Shown in pieces: positions 1-11,439 of a DNA stretch of 64,000 bases. Each line of letters begins with the position of its first letter. The stretch's first letter is position 1. Source of the DNA: Cristatella mucedo (taxonomy: Eukaryota; Bryozoa; Phylactolaemata; Cristatellidae); contig WPIO01000014.1 of NCBI GenBank assembly GCA_009760855.2, forward strand, positions 2,659,501 to 2,723,500. Reading direction: 5' to 3'. Below the pieces are notes generated by a model. It saw only the letters and a program-made list of their open reading frames with translations, made no database searches and was not told the origin of the DNA. The translations under genes were made by a program, and so were the position numbers.

Positions 1-720
1 CACCTCGGTTAGTTGATTGATTGAGTCCCCGATCCCACTCCTACGCGTACCCGTCCACGCCCAACACGACGTGGCACGCTGAACGTAATCCCAAGGCTTA
101 AGACATGATGTAGGTAGGCTGGGCAGGGGGTCGACTTTGCCGTCCATAGACTGGCGCTCGGTGGGCCTTTTGAGAACGAAATCATTAGGCCGGTATTTGG
201 CTCCACTTTCAGTCAGATAAAGACGCCTCGGCTTTCGCCATATGGCTGGCCTCAGTCAAACATGGCTAACCACAGTCGCAAGACCACAGCCCCTATCATT
301 GCAGGTCCGATGTAGGGATATACGAACACAAACGAGAGCGGCATGCGATGCCAACTACACCTACAGAGAAAAGTAGGGCACGTGGAGGGACCCAATACCA
401 ACCACACAAGTAGCGGCATATGCTTTAACTTACCCAGCGCCACGGTTCAACCTATAGAAAGGCAAACTACTAATCCCCGACTAGCGGGACACATCATGAG
501 GGTCCAGCTTGGCACGAAATAATTAGCAATGTAGAACCGGAGAGCCCAAGTAACATCACGCGGCGGCGCGAATCCTATTGACGCTATTGCACTAAAAACA
601 AAAATCCTTCGAACTTGGATTAGATGGCCCGATTCCGCGTATGCCTAAAACGGGCTGCCACATGGCAGGTCTGTGATACCAGGGCAAATAAGCCATCTGG
701 TTCACTGCGGAAGTACGTAC
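1..720. other. Intronic or downstream sequence of the REEP-like gene
   Basis: On the minus strand this follows the donor of the REEP-like exon, so it is probably intron 1. A 63-codon minus ORF at 252-443 does not match the family's hairpin segments and is taken as chance. No repeat was recognised. Confidence 0.4.
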
Positions 721-856
721 CTATTGCTAAATACAACCTGGGCACATGCGTTTTCTCCTCCAGTTTAGCAAAACCATTTGCCACAGCATTATCTTCCCTC
801 AGCTTGGCATCAAGCCATTCTCTCCAGGTTTCAACGTTCTCTTTCACCTTGGCCAT
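721..856 (-). CDS. REEP5/REEP6 (Yop1/DP1)-like protein, first coding exon (3' partial)
   Basis: This exon encodes 45 residues plus one base, beginning MAKVKENVETW. It contains FAKLEEKTHVPRLYLAIG, which matches the N-terminal block LAKLEEKTGVxRxYLALG that precedes the hairpin membrane segments of REEP5/6 and yeast Yop1. Known role of the family: these proteins insert wedge-shaped hairpins into the ER membrane and shape tubules. The ATG at 856 has a G at -3 and a G at +4, and it fits the usual N-terminal length. An in-frame ATG at 910 would add 18 residues and is less likely. The exon ends in phase 1 at a GTACGT donor. I did not find the next exon (membrane hairpins) between 1 and 720, so the gene probably continues off the left edge. 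The family is well supported; the choice between REEP5 and REEP6 is not. Confidence 0.75.
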
Positions 857-2730
857 GGCAGAAATAGAGCAGGAGCTGAAGCCGACACGACCGAAGGGTA
901 GGCCGGTCACGTGGAAGTCTGCAGCTAATCACGTGACCCGGCATAGGGCGCCGATAGACCGACCCCGGTTAGTGAGTCCCGAAAACAAGCGAGTGGTAAA
1001 AATAATGACTAAAAGAAATTAAATTATTTAATTTAAAATAAACTTTAAAATAGTATTTTTAGGGGTATTCACATTGGAAGTTTTCAACCACAAGTGAGAC
1101 GTGACAGCGCTGGATTACAGTTGATATTCAGTATGGCTGCACCTTGCGAGATCGTCGTTCCGGTTTCCGATGAGTAGCTATAGGCGCTTTGCTCGAATTC
1201 GAGATAGTAGCAGTTTATTTCCAGCATTTTTATTAGTTTAAATGTTATATTTTGTATTTCAAAATTGTATCTTCGATCCAGGCTGCCTCTAGGAAACTGT
1301 TTACATGCCTGCTGGTTGTGGCCCCTAGCTTATAACAGTGTGGACATAATATTCTATCTCCGTGAGCCTCGCTGTTTCTGTTTATAATAAATTTATTCAG
1401 CCGTTCATTATTTTTCTGCAGATACCCAAGTTTTGAACACAGCTAGTGAGTTGAAGAGAAAACTACCGGTGGATGCCTAGGCCCCCCCCCCCCCGCTTGG
1501 TTCTCGGAGCCTTTCTAGTTATTTTTTAGTCCCGCCAAAGGTGTGTTGTGATGGCACGCAATCTAGGTTGCTTAGACCTCATATGACTCTCGCTTCTGAG
1601 TGTTTCTCGGAGTTCTTCTGTGGTTGAAAATTGGTTAAAAACTGACCCCAAAATTCCTTTTGCTGTTTTGGCACACAGAGGGCAGGTTGCATATAGCTGC
1701 TCGAGAAAAATCATGTGCAATGTCTAGGCTTTCTAATGAAATCTTAACCTGAATATACATTTACTTTTTGGTCAGTGCAGGCTAAAGGTGTATCTTCCGC
1801 TTTATCACTTCATGTGACTAACTGGACATTCCGCCCAATTCGTCAGATCAAGACAAAAGATTACACTATCGAGAAATAAAAGCGGATCTAAGAAGGCTAG
1901 AGCTATTAGACATAGCATAAAACCTCCAGAAATTGGCTAAATTTGGCGATCTTTCGGATGGTGTAACCATATACATGTTTGGTGAAGAGGGTGGCTGAGG
2001 AAAATTGTTGCTCAAATGGATGCTAAATTTCATTCTTCGTGGTACTTCAATGACACTTAGGGGAAACAAGTTTCCATCGCATTGAGGTGGTGGCACCAGC
2101 AGCTGCAGACGAATCTTATGGGGGCTACTAGGTGCCATCTACATAAGTTTTTGTTAAGCAGAAATCAGCATGGAACGGTATGCAGGAGTCTCACATATGG
2201 CATCTGTAACGTAAAGTATTATAGTGCTACTGAATTGCAGGACAGTACTGTTCGTGAAGCTAAGTGCTGGGGCGTTATTTCAGAGGGATTGCAATATAAT
2301 TCGACGTGTATGGTGAATCTGTACCGCCGAACAAGTTGAGTCGAAAGACTTATGATAAGCATTGCTTGAACTAGATAAGCATACAGAGATGCTTCGTGGC
2401 ATGGCATTAGCAGAGCTGATTGAGTATGCACGCGAAAGCAATAAATACCGATAAGTCTAGCTGCAACGTGATGACTGCCCTTACACTTTCCGAGTTTCCG
2501 CTATGGACAGTGGCGAGATTTTTTGTATGGGAGTGTGCCGAATGTGAGTTTTCTATGATGAGATTTTAGCATAACACTCGTATGCAGCAAGATCGGTGTT
2601 CGGGACATGGTTAAAATAATCATTTGTTAATATTCGTGATATTTTTCGGCGGAATTAGTATAATTATTGGGCAATAGCTAGCCTAAAATGCACCAGAAAG
2701 GGGTTGGCATTGAACAAACTCCCGTCATGA
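857..2730. other. Upstream flank of the REEP-like gene, no gene recognised
   Basis: This should hold the REEP-like promoter, but I see no convincing TATA box. A run of about 13 C lies at 1482-1494. Short ORFs (1526-1720 minus, 1866-2138 minus, 2082-2339 plus) have no recognisable domain and no coherent exon structure. Confidence 0.4.
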
Positions 2731-2734
2731 GAGA

Positions 2735-3440
2735 TTGAATAATGGATCTCCGTCCACGAAGCCACAAAGAAAAGGGGTGTTACGCAGAAGAGTGTTCTGT
2801 AGCAAAAATCAAAGCTAAATGGCTTTCAGCACGTACTCGATAGCCGACAGACTTCAATTCACGCAACAAAGCAAGTGAGAAGTATCGTACTGATCACAAA
2901 GGACAGACGAAGAAGTGAGTAGCATGGGAATAGAGCTCGAGACGACTGGGAAGGAAGTGTCACAGCCGGCATCTGGAGAGAAAATGTCGTCTAAGAATTG
3001 TGGAGGTAAAATCCACAGTCTAGGACCTGCAGAGCAACAACTTCTGTCACTAACGTTCAATAAGTGTACGAATGGAACAACTAAATTATCGTCCAATAGG
3101 AATCTAAGGGCACGAGAAGGTAGAAACTGGTGGATCCGTTTAGCTAGCCGTAAAGGAGCCAAGCGATTGGGGGCCTCATAGATAAGTGTAGAGTTTTCTT
3201 CTCCGTCCGTAAATCAACCAGCAACCACGAAAGCTTCTTCAGCAAATGTGACAAATAGATGAACCTCGGGATTTTTACTAGCCTTTCAGACGTAGTCATT
3301 ACCAGCTGCCTACGCTTAAAGACTGCTTTCGCTACCCCAGCCGAAACGTACTTGCAGTAGTAGCCTAAGCAGATCCAGGAGCAAGTTGGATTTTTAGCTA
3401 GCCGACGTGATAGACGGTCCCAAATCGCAGACATTTATCG
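2735..3440 (-). mobile_element. Non-LTR retrotransposon (family B) 3' remnant
   Basis: The minus strand encodes decayed C-terminal sequence of an L2/CR1-like reverse transcriptase ORF in two frames: LSHLLKKLSWLLVDLR (3144-3434), then DNLVVPFVHLLNVSDRSCCSAGPRLW (2854-3162). The second block aligns with the same block in the copies at 15.0, 40.0 and 49.5 kb. It continues into the family 3' end, with motifs resembling GTAACACCC and a GGAGAT box near 2745-2785. It is broken by a frameshift and stops. The endonuclease and palm are absent, which is the usual 5' truncation of LINEs. Confidence 0.75.
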
Positions 3441-3741
3441 GGCATTATGGCTAGATGTGGAACTGGCCTTCTTAATGTAGCTTCCAAATTAAGTCAGTTA
3501 TCCAAAAAGATGACGATCGCACAACAGCATCCCCAATTAAAAGAAAGCCTAGTAGTCATTCTCGCCTCCTGGCACCGAGCGCCACTAGTGTGTCTTGTCC
3601 GTAGCAGAATTTTTTTCCGAAAACCGAAGTTCTTGCAAACATCAAATATGGAAACCGCAACTAATCCGCCATCGTCTAAACATACGTCATCTAAATTGAG
3701 CACACTTCAGGACATCTAAACACTTATTTATCGATGGATTT

Positions 3742-4655
3742 GTGACATTTTGTCTTGACTTCTGTAACTCAATGCTTGCTGTTCTACCGGCCTGCAAAAT
3801 CAGGCGCTTACAGTGGGTGCAACACTCTGCAGATATGCTTGTCTGTCGTGAGCGTCTCAGTTACTGCATCTCACGACTTCTCGCCGACCTCCACTGGCTC
3901 CCAGTCAAGCAAAGCCTCAACTTTAAGGTATTGTCACTCACTTTTAAGTCACTTCATTCCTTGACTCCAGCCTACCTATCAGACCTACTCCACAACAGGC
4001 TAAACATCGTACCACCCGCTTTTCGGAATCTAATCGTTTAGATATACCTCGTACAAACCTCAAATCTTGTGGAGACCGTGCCTTTAATTCGTATGCACCC
4101 AAAGCCTGGAACTCACCCCCGACTTGCGTCACGACATCTCCTGACGTGACCACATTTTAAAAGATACTAAAAATGCGTTTATTTATCGCTGCATTTAGTG
4201 CAGCGGTTCTCAACCGATGGGTCGCGAATCCTTTGGGGGTCGAACGACCCTTTCACAGAGATCGCCTAAGACCATCGGAAAACGCGCATTTCCAAACGTC
4301 CCACACAATAGTTTTATGGTTCGGGGCCGCCACAACACGAGGAACTTAATTAAAGGGTCGCAGCAGTAAGAAGGTTGAGAACCACTGATTTAGTGGGTCC
4401 CTGAGATTCGACCTTTATTTGCTTATGCGTGCTGACACTGTGCATGCTGCCACTATACATGCTTGCATGCTGACCCTATGCATGTCACCCCTAACCATAC
4501 TATTCTTATTATTTATTGAGCGTGCTACCACTAATCATTCGACAGTACTTCCTTTGTAGCAAATTTAGAGTGCCTAGATAGAGAGATTGAGTTATCTGAG
4601 GGTGCTATATCAAATGCATTATTATTATTTTACTATTATTATTATTACCGCTTCG
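3742..4655 (+). mobile_element. Non-LTR retrotransposon (family A) 3' remnant, interrupted by a hAT element
   Basis: The plus strand encodes reverse-transcriptase C-terminal blocks: LDFCNSMLAVLPACKIRRLQ, then LLADLHWLPVKQSLNFKVLS, then PAYLSDLLHNRLNIVPPAFR. After a stop it continues as [21 protein letters not shown] 3' untranslated region follows, ending in the family hairpin (about 4571-4612) and an ATT-rich tail (4618-4655). A hAT element sits at 4201-4387. The copy is 5' truncated and cannot encode an active protein. The copies at 59.9-60.8 kb and 18.8-19.5 kb carry the same blocks on the opposite strand. Confidence 0.85.
4201..4387 (+). mobile_element. SPIN-like non-autonomous hAT element (187 bp) with 8-bp TSD
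   Basis: The terminal inverted repeats are CAGCGGTTCTCAACC at the left and, read inward, CAGTGGTTCTCAACC at the right (one mismatch in 15). Perfect 8-bp direct repeats ATTTAGTG flank it at 4193-4200 and 4388-4395; an 8-bp target duplication is the hAT hallmark. The interior has GGGTCG-rich stretches next to both ends and CGCCTAAGACCATCGGAAAA. From memory, this arrangement is very close to the SPIN (Space Invader) hAT elements known from tetrapods, triatomine bugs and a pond snail. There is no transposase, so it is a MITE-type derivative. Sister LINE copies show the uninterrupted target (for example, minus strand near 60151-60166). Confidence 0.88.
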
Positions 4656-4899
4656 GGTTGCTGAGTCTGGGTCTGGGCGGCGGTGTAAGATACACTGGCG
4701 ACTAGTATCCTGAATATTAGTTGTGATGTGCTTAAATATTATCACTTCGTTATTGTAGTTCAAATGCATTTCTAGATGTTACTGCAGGTGCTAAGATTCG
4801 CGAATTATGCATTTACAAGAGAAAAGCGCCCCGGAGCCGAGGTAGGGGGCCCATGCCTCGAGCTGAGACAATCACACTCGGTTAGATGGAGCTTCGAGC

Positions 4900-6970
4900 T
4901 GAGTACCCGCTCGTTTTAGTATTCCTAGCATTGTCTTGAACCGCTCAACGCATTATCCCTCAAGCGCCACTGTGAATCTCTCTAAATTGGTAATCAGGCC
5001 TGCTATAACTCCGGTGGCCCAACTTGACGCCTGTCTTTGGAATCTTGGGAAAAGTTTCGATCGGCTCGCCTTGACTGAAACTTGGCTAAAATCTGTAAGC
5101 AGAACAACAATTCAAGACGCAATTCTGACTGCCTTCTTTTTCTTTCACACCCCTAAATCAATCAAAACTGGATGTATATTCAATCAAAACTGGAAGTATA
5201 TTCACTATTACTACACGCTCAAACTTCGATTTCAAGTTGTGTGCAGAACCCTTTGAGCAGTCTTTCTAATCTATTGCCTTTATTTCACTAGACAACAAGC
5301 TACTGATAGTGGCAGTAGTCTATCGTCCACTAGGTACAAAGTCCTCCTTTTTCTCAGATTTTTCTCATCTCATTTTGATTCTGTGCAAGAAATCGATCTT
5401 TCCTCATTATGAGTGACTTTAAAATTTATTTTGATAACTTATCTGACGCCTTTAGTTCTGAGTTTTGTGCTATGACTGACTCACTGTCTCTTGTGGCTCA
5501 CGTGCATGGCCCTACCCATATCAAGGGTCGCACACGCGAACACATTTTCTCCTACAACTGCACGCTATCATCACCAACCATTACCAAACTCTAGTTATCT
5601 GACCATATGCAGATCTCATTAAGTCTACAATGTGTGCTCTCCTCTTCTTTATCTAAAGTCATCAGTGAATCGCGAAACCTCAAGACCCTTGATATCGATG
5701 CTGTCCGTGGGAGTATATCTGCTTCTCAATTCCTTTTTCGACTTGTCGCCATTCGTAAATTACTACAACACGACACTAGCTGATATGCTTGAAGAGTTTA
5801 CACCCCTGACTAAGCGTACTGTGCGCTTTCGCCCAGATGACCTTTGATTTACCACGGATATTAAATTAGCTAGGCATACTAAGCGCTTGCTTAAAAAAGC
5901 ATACAAAAGAGCACGACTGACTGTCCATCAACAGACATACGAGTACTACTGTAGATCATACCGATCGATCCTAGCAGAGACCAAGTCTAGCTTCTATAAA
6001 AAAAAGATATTGTTGAATCACAGATGTAAAATAAAAAATGCTTATGTCGACGATCAATCATCTCCTCAAATGCTTCCAGGTTGGCTCCTTACCTAGTGAT
6101 CCCTGTGATGATCTAGCTGATCGCTTCTCTATCTTCTATCTTATTCTATCTTCTTCTATCTTATCTTATCTACCTTCTATCTTATTTTCAACAAGATAGA
6201 CAAGATCAGGCAGTACATCCCTAAAATGGCAGCATCCCCTCTGGTATCATGTCCCTCAATTCCATGCAGCCCCTCAATGTCTACTGTCAAGGTCACTAGT
6301 GACCTTGTCCTGAAGTTTATATCTCAATCAAAAAAGAGAGATAGCCCTCAAGACCCTATTCCCATTGTCCTGCTTCAACGATGCATCGATCTGCTGCTGC
6401 CATGCATAACTAATATCACAAATATATATATATATTTATATTAGTCTTGGGTCATGTCCCAGCACCTTTAAAAAATCTGTAGGCAGGTCACTTGTCGAGA
6501 ATGCAACACTAGACCAAGAGAACTTGAGAAACTTCTGCCCAGTCTCCCTTCTACCGCTCTTATCAAAGACACTGGAACGAGTCGTGGCAAACCAGCTGAA
6601 CTCATATATTGAAACATCAAAACTTGCGAGTAAGTTCCAGTCTGGATTCAGGGTTATACACTCCATACAGTCAGCATTGCTTCGGGTGTACAACGACTTA
6701 CTTAGGATTGCAGACATGGGTAAAGTATCTCTGCTTGTTTTGCTCGATCTTTTTGGCAGCTTTTGATACTATCGATCACCAAGTTCTTCTTGAGCACCTC
6801 TCATCTCACCTGGGCATCACTGTCATTGCATTGAAATGGTTCAGGTCATATCTCAGTGGGATACTCTGGAATATTGATGTGAATGGACAAAGATCATCCG
6901 AGGAGCCTCTGAAATATGGGGTACCTCAGGAATCTGTGCTTGGTCTCGTTCTTGGTCGTCTGCCAGACCA
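4900..6970 (+). mobile_element. Non-LTR retrotransposon (family A) endonuclease to mid-RT remnant
   Basis: Reading rightward in broken frames there are endonuclease blocks (CLWNLGKSFDRLALTETWLK near 5030-5092; a decayed DFKIYFDNLSDA and HVHGPTHIKGRT at 5409-5594). A linker follows (AYKRARLTVHQQTYEYYCRS, 5887-6000), then KVTSDLVLKFISQSKKRDSP (6283-6342). The reverse-transcriptase fingers and palm come next: NFCPVSLLPLLSKTLERVVA, SKFQSGFRVIHSIQSALL, FDTIDHQVLLEHL, and GVPQESVLGLVLG ending near 6957. Similarity stops just before the catalytic YADD region. Several frameshifts and stops make it a pseudogene. Its order after the copy at 3742-4655 (3' part, then 5' part) suggests two separate insertions or a rearranged one. 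Confidence 0.85.
6122..6192 (+). repeat. TCTATCTTAT-type pyrimidine microsatellite
   Basis: Irregular repeats of CTTCTATCTTAT-like units lie inside the LINE remnant. This is probably local slippage. Confidence 0.7.
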
Positions 6971-8235
6971 AATGTTTTTCTCAGTGGTTTGAGTAGAACA
7001 TCGTGATAAATTGAGTAAAATGCTGGCGATAAATTAACAGGTGCTGGGCAGTAACATTAGTTATTTTTGCTGCTTAGGACGTCGTCGGTCACACGGAGGA
7101 GAGCAGTTTCAGCGGATTGTTTTGGCTTGAATCCGTAAATGTATATTTTTCAACGTTACTATAACTTTTTTACTTAATTGAAGAAAATCTTTTCAAAAAT
7201 CTTTGTCATAAAGAAGAAAGAAAAGTGGGCGATAGTTTGCAAAGACCTCTAAATCTAACCTAAATTTTTCAAGTATCTATGGAACTGTGGCCAATTTGAA
7301 AAGCTTGGAACAGCTATGTTATCCAAAGAAACATTAAACAAGCTTAGCAGTGGATCGACGGGGTGTAATGCCAAAATTAATCCTTTGAAATTGGCAGGCT
7401 TTCACCGGAAGATCCAGCTCGTAAAGTTGTGGATGTCTTTGTTTTTGTTATGCCAGCTTACCCTGCATGATTTTATGTCGCTAGTAGCGATCGTCTCCTA
7501 AGCCAAGCAAATTTGCTCATTTATAAATGAAAATTAACTTCTCATTCATTGTACGAATACGTGGGCATATTGTTCTTATTTGCTTAGATATTTGCATTTT
7601 CTTACCTTAATCTTTTTATTTTAAGCCATATATACTAAACATTCACTCTGCCAAATTGCTATAAACAAATTTGAACTCTTCCTTTTCATATTCAATGCTT
7701 ATTTGTGTTATGAAATTCGAGCAGGGATTTTCGCGATCTAACGGTCCAGGATCCATTATGACTTATCAAAACATCTCTAAAGTAGTTGTTCTCCCTAATA
7801 CCTTGACCGATGAACCAATCTGACAAGAGTGTCATCATCAAGCCCTTCTCCAATAAGCTATGGGCATGGCATTTGCCACCTTCGGCTTCCAACATATTTC
7901 TCTCAATTTGGTCAGTGAAGTAATCTGTTTCATTATAGTCTTCAGAAGTTGATGAAACAGGCATAATATGCAATTGAAACATAAATTATTTTTATATGAA
8001 AATAATTTTATCTATATCCATACCTTTCACATTTCCCCAGGGCTCGAGTCTACGCCCTAGGTCGTTAAAGGCAAGCACTCAAACCCCTGAGCCAAGCCAG
8101 GGAATGGTATCAAACCGCAAATATTTTGCTGAATGATCAAAAGTGCAATAATAATAAAAGAAAGACCACAACTAATTTTCATCCATATACCCAGCGCTTT
8201 ATTGCTGATACTTATCGTCAAAAACATCCTCGCAG
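6971..8235. other. Mostly AT-rich intergenic sequence; one 96-codon minus ORF, weak SINE head
   Basis: A 96-codon minus ORF occupies 7692-7982 (contains TDQIERNMLEAEGGKCHAHS). I do not recognise it, and no splice partners are apparent, so it may be chance or a transposon remnant. At 8035-8105, minus strand, there is a short tRNA-like stretch with a box B-like TAGACTCGAGCC, probably a SINE head. Confidence 0.35.
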
Positions 8236-8254
8236 TATGGCCGCAGCGGTTGTA

Positions 8255-8535
8255 CCTTTAAATTCATTGGGAAAATAAGAAGGTTTACTATAATGCCAGA
8301 CATAGTAGAGTTATGCGAAGTGTGTAAACATATTTCTTAAGAGCTCAAAAACATACGCATATGCAGTAGGTTCGTGTGCGTTTAGTGCGACGTAATCCCA
8401 CCAGGATTCTATATGACTGTGTCTGGCCAGCAATAAAGGCCGCAGGCTTCTGCAGTGTCTCTTCTGCTCTAGCACATTAAGAACCATCTTTCTGAAGCCA
8501 GGCCCCAGCCTGCGGAGAGATGGTCCTAACATACG
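8255..8535 (-). mobile_element. Tc1/mariner transposon 3' remnant
   Basis: The minus strand encodes EQKRHCRSLRPLLLARHSHI followed by an untranslated end with TATGTCTGGCATTATAGTAAA. The same protein end (QQKRQCRSLWPL) and the same untranslated motif (TATGCCTGGCATAGTAGAAAA) occur at 58.4-58.6 kb, next to Tc1-type sequence. Only the C-terminus and 3' end remain, so it is inactive. Confidence 0.6.
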
Positions 8536-8685
8536 TGATCCTGTAAATTAAATGCTATTTTGAAAATGTATTGCTTGATGTTTGGCTTATGGATTGCATA
8601 CGTGTAACAAAACATTGCCTGATTTCACCCCAAACATTACTTGATTTCACCCCTTTAACTCAAACACATTGGAAAACTTTGCCGT

Positions 8686-8827
8686 TGGGCATAAGGCGAG
8701 GTTCAATTGAAAAGCGCCATTCGGTCGGCTTTGCGACATTCTTGACGACGCTGTAACACTTAATTAGCAGGAGTTCCTCTTTGCCAAAGGAAACAGCGTT
8801 GGCGTCAGTACTCACCTCGCCTTATGC
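8686..8827. repeat. Short inverted repeat
   Basis: GCATAAGGCGAGG near 8690-8702 is matched in reverse complement by CCTCGCCTTATGC near 8814-8826, with about 110 bp between. It may be a degraded MITE or chance. Confidence 0.4.
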
Positions 8828-8839
8828 ACACATCATGGC

Positions 8840-9540
8840 TTGTCGTCTGGTTTGAAGGGTATTTGCACCTGCTGGCATTGCACTAATCCGACTTCACCAA
8901 ATATTGACACTTGCTCCTCTAAGCTGAACTTGATCCATCCACGCACCAAGATGCTTTTTGTTTGAGGAGGCTGTGCCTTGGATAACTGACCACAAATACT
9001 AGCATCGAATACGTCATTTCAACCTAACTTTGAAGGTACTTTTTCATGGCAACAGACTGCACACCACAAGCTTTCCGAATATATATGCCAGCCTCAAGTT
9101 TACCGAATAAGTTGCAATGCATGGCCAATTTATGGCTGTAGTGGTGGCTGTCCCCTGCTTGACATGAGATTATTAGCCTGACCAGATTTTCGCAATTAGT
9201 GGCACGATTATCAATGAATATACAACAGCAGTAGAGTACTGCAGCAAAGGTATATTAGCCGACGCTCAGAAGCACCAATCCTAGAAGCTGTTGTGCCCTT
9301 AGTCTCGTCTGCCAGTCTGACAGGCATCGCTAGTAAGACCTGCTAGTCCTGCCTCCTACCAAGCCACGAAACTTCACCAACCTCCTCCCTCAAGCGACAT
9401 TTGAATGTTCACTTCATTTAAAGTCGGCCTTTGTGAGTATGCTATGCTGAGAGATCTGCTGGATTCTGCCCAGCACATCACACAGACTATCAAATTGAAT
9501 GTAAGGCGGACATGTGTGGATTGGTACAAAGATGCTAGGG
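8840..9540. other. No gene or repeat recognised
   Basis: No ORF of note and no recognisable transposon motif on either strand. Confidence 0.4.
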
Positions 9541-9545
9541 ATTAA

Positions 9546-9703
9546 AGACCGTGGTAACCCGAGAGGTTAGGTGCTCGCTCTTCGCGAACGAATACGTGGA
9601 ATGGAATCTTGCAATGGGCGATCCTTTATTGCCAACTGCAAGCGGTAGTGATGGTCGTTAAGGCTCGTCTGCCACTATTCAAATTAGGCTGTTAAATCAG
9701 CTC
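9546..9703 (+). mobile_element. tRNA-derived SINE, family B
   Basis: It has the family body ATGGGCGATCCTTTATTGCC, then GCAAGCGGTAGTGATGG, AAGGCTCGTCTGCC and the 3' end GGCTGTTAAATCAGCT. The tRNA-like head is decayed (GGTTAGGTGCTCGC). Confidence 0.7.
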
Positions 9704-10213
9704 ATGAACCTGGTAAGTCACAGCCGCAATGTCGCATGGAGAACTACTTGAAGGGGGCTCTTCCGGGTGCTGTGTGCACTAACTGGGTTCCAGTTTTGAG
9801 ATAATTACGCTTATCTGCTGCCACAGTGCTGAAGCTGAAGGCGCTCGCCTGTTTCTCTCCAAGAAAAGTTCTGATGACTTTAACTTCTGAAAATCCGAAG
9901 GTTCTGGTGATGCATTAAAGCCCAGCTAGTTGCTGTGACGGCTGTCGGACATAAAGCTGATGACAAGACCGGTATGCCGATAGCCGCAAAGAAGGCGTTG
10001 AAAATCTTCTGTAGCAATTTATATTATAGCCTAACGAATGGGCGAAGCTCAACGTTGAGACCTGCCACACAATTTGGCTGTGTCCAGTTTTTTATTATTC
10101 CGGCCCAGGAAGGACTTATTAAAAAAAATAAAAAGTGAAACGATGGCAAGCTACTTCAGCCAAATTATGACTGCCTAGATTTGTTTTGCGGTTCCTAAAT
10201 TATAAAGTAAAGG

Positions 10214-10372
10214 TCGGCTAATTCAGCAGCTTCATTAGTATAGCGGTTTAATAGCCTCAGCGGCTATCACCCCTCTTGGAGTGAGCAATAAGGAACTGCT
10301 TTCTGCAGGACTCGAGCCCACAGCCTGGGTCGTGCAGTTCGAACAATGTACCTTGGGCTAACGCTCAGCGTC
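10214..10372 (-). mobile_element. tRNA-derived SINE, family B
   Basis: On the minus strand: a tRNA-like head with GGGCTCGAGTCCTGC, a degenerate body, then AGCGGCTATCAC-type sequence in reverse orientation and a 3' end GCTGAATTAGCC. It matches copies at 36.3, 39.8, 41.0 and 57.7 kb. Confidence 0.65.
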
Positions 10373-10544
10373 AACAAGACTTATAATCGCTTATGTCATA
10401 ATGCTGTCTGCAAGAGAATATCTTATTTGCCCTGGTGCTCAACAATCCGTCCGAGTATCGCAACATGGCACTGGGGAATTTGGCCCTCTGAATGCATGCT
10501 CCTCATTGCTCACTCTATGCCCTCCCTACGGTTTAATACAGACT

Positions 10545-10810
10545 CAAACTAGCTAGGTAGACGAAGCACGGGCTTGAGAAAACATACAAAAGATCAAGAC
10601 TGACTGTTCCATGAACTGGCACACGAGAACTTGCGAAGATCAAACTAATCTATCCTAGCGAAGGCCAGCATATCCTACTTATCTAGCTTCTATAAACACT
10701 TTTTTCGAATAGGAGATACATAATCGAAAAATGCTAATGTGTACCACCAACTCTCCCCCACTATTTGGTCAGGACCATACCTAGTGATCCCTAAGATGAT
10801 TTTGTAGCCG
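10545..10810 (+). mobile_element. Non-LTR retrotransposon (family A) linker fragment
   Basis: It aligns base for base with 5860-6115: shared words include AACATACAAAAGATCAAGAC against the AAGCATACAAAAGAGCACGAC region, CTAGCTTCTATAAA, and CCTAGTGATCCCT followed by GATGAT. It covers only the stretch between endonuclease and reverse transcriptase. Confidence 0.7.
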
Positions 10811-11430
10811 AGATCCGGGGGCAAAGGCCATTTCCTACCAAGCACCGCCGTGGCCGTGCTCAGGCCACACCGCCGCTCGAAACGTCACACCACTGAGCTA
10901 GAGCAAGACGAGCGGCCGTCTGGTTAAACTTCTATGTAATGTCGCATGCGCCAACTACAGGAGGGAAACTAAAAGAAAAACTACTGGGGACCCTAAGTAC
11001 GTTACGCTACCGGGGGGGGGGGGAGCCACAAGAAACACGAGGCCAACTCTCCTGACTCGAGGACAATCTCGGGCCGGAGCAATCTTGAATACGAACGACG
11101 ATCCACACAAGTACCAGCCAAGACGACGTTGGTACGACATTGGTTGCAGTAACGGGGATTCACTAGCACGGTACATCTCAGCTCGTCGAAGGCACTAGCT
11201 CATGGCAGGAGGCCGCGAAAAACTCGCTACAGGGGGAACGGAATATACAAGCCGTAACAACGAGCTGCCATCAAGCTCAGCTCGGGCCTTGGGTACTAAT
11301 CGCCTTGCGTTCGTGGCCGCATCGCCGGAGCATGCCTAAAACCATCCAAATGCATAACTCGGCGAGACCGAAAGCGTCTAACACGGGTTCAATGAATTAC
11401 CGAAATCCAGTTCTCCCATGCACACTTCTG
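10811..11430. other. No gene recognised; G homopolymer
   Basis: Somewhat GC-richer sequence with a run of about 12 G at 11012-11023. No coding pattern is recognised. Confidence 0.4.
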
Positions 11431-11439
11431 CAAACGAGC

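Noticed and set aside
858-910. Upstream ATG of the REEP-like exon
   Set aside because: It would add 18 residues not typical of the family; the ATG at 856 has the better context.
624-1022. 132-codon plus-strand ORF
   Set aside because: It lies antisense to the REEP-like exon and has no recognisable domain.
3447-3719. 90-codon plus ORF between two LINE remnants
   Set aside because: No resemblance to LINE proteins or another family; overlapped by an open minus frame; probably chance.
7692-7982. 96-codon minus ORF as a gene
   Set aside because: Unrecognised, with no splice partners; retained only as a note in the intergenic entry.
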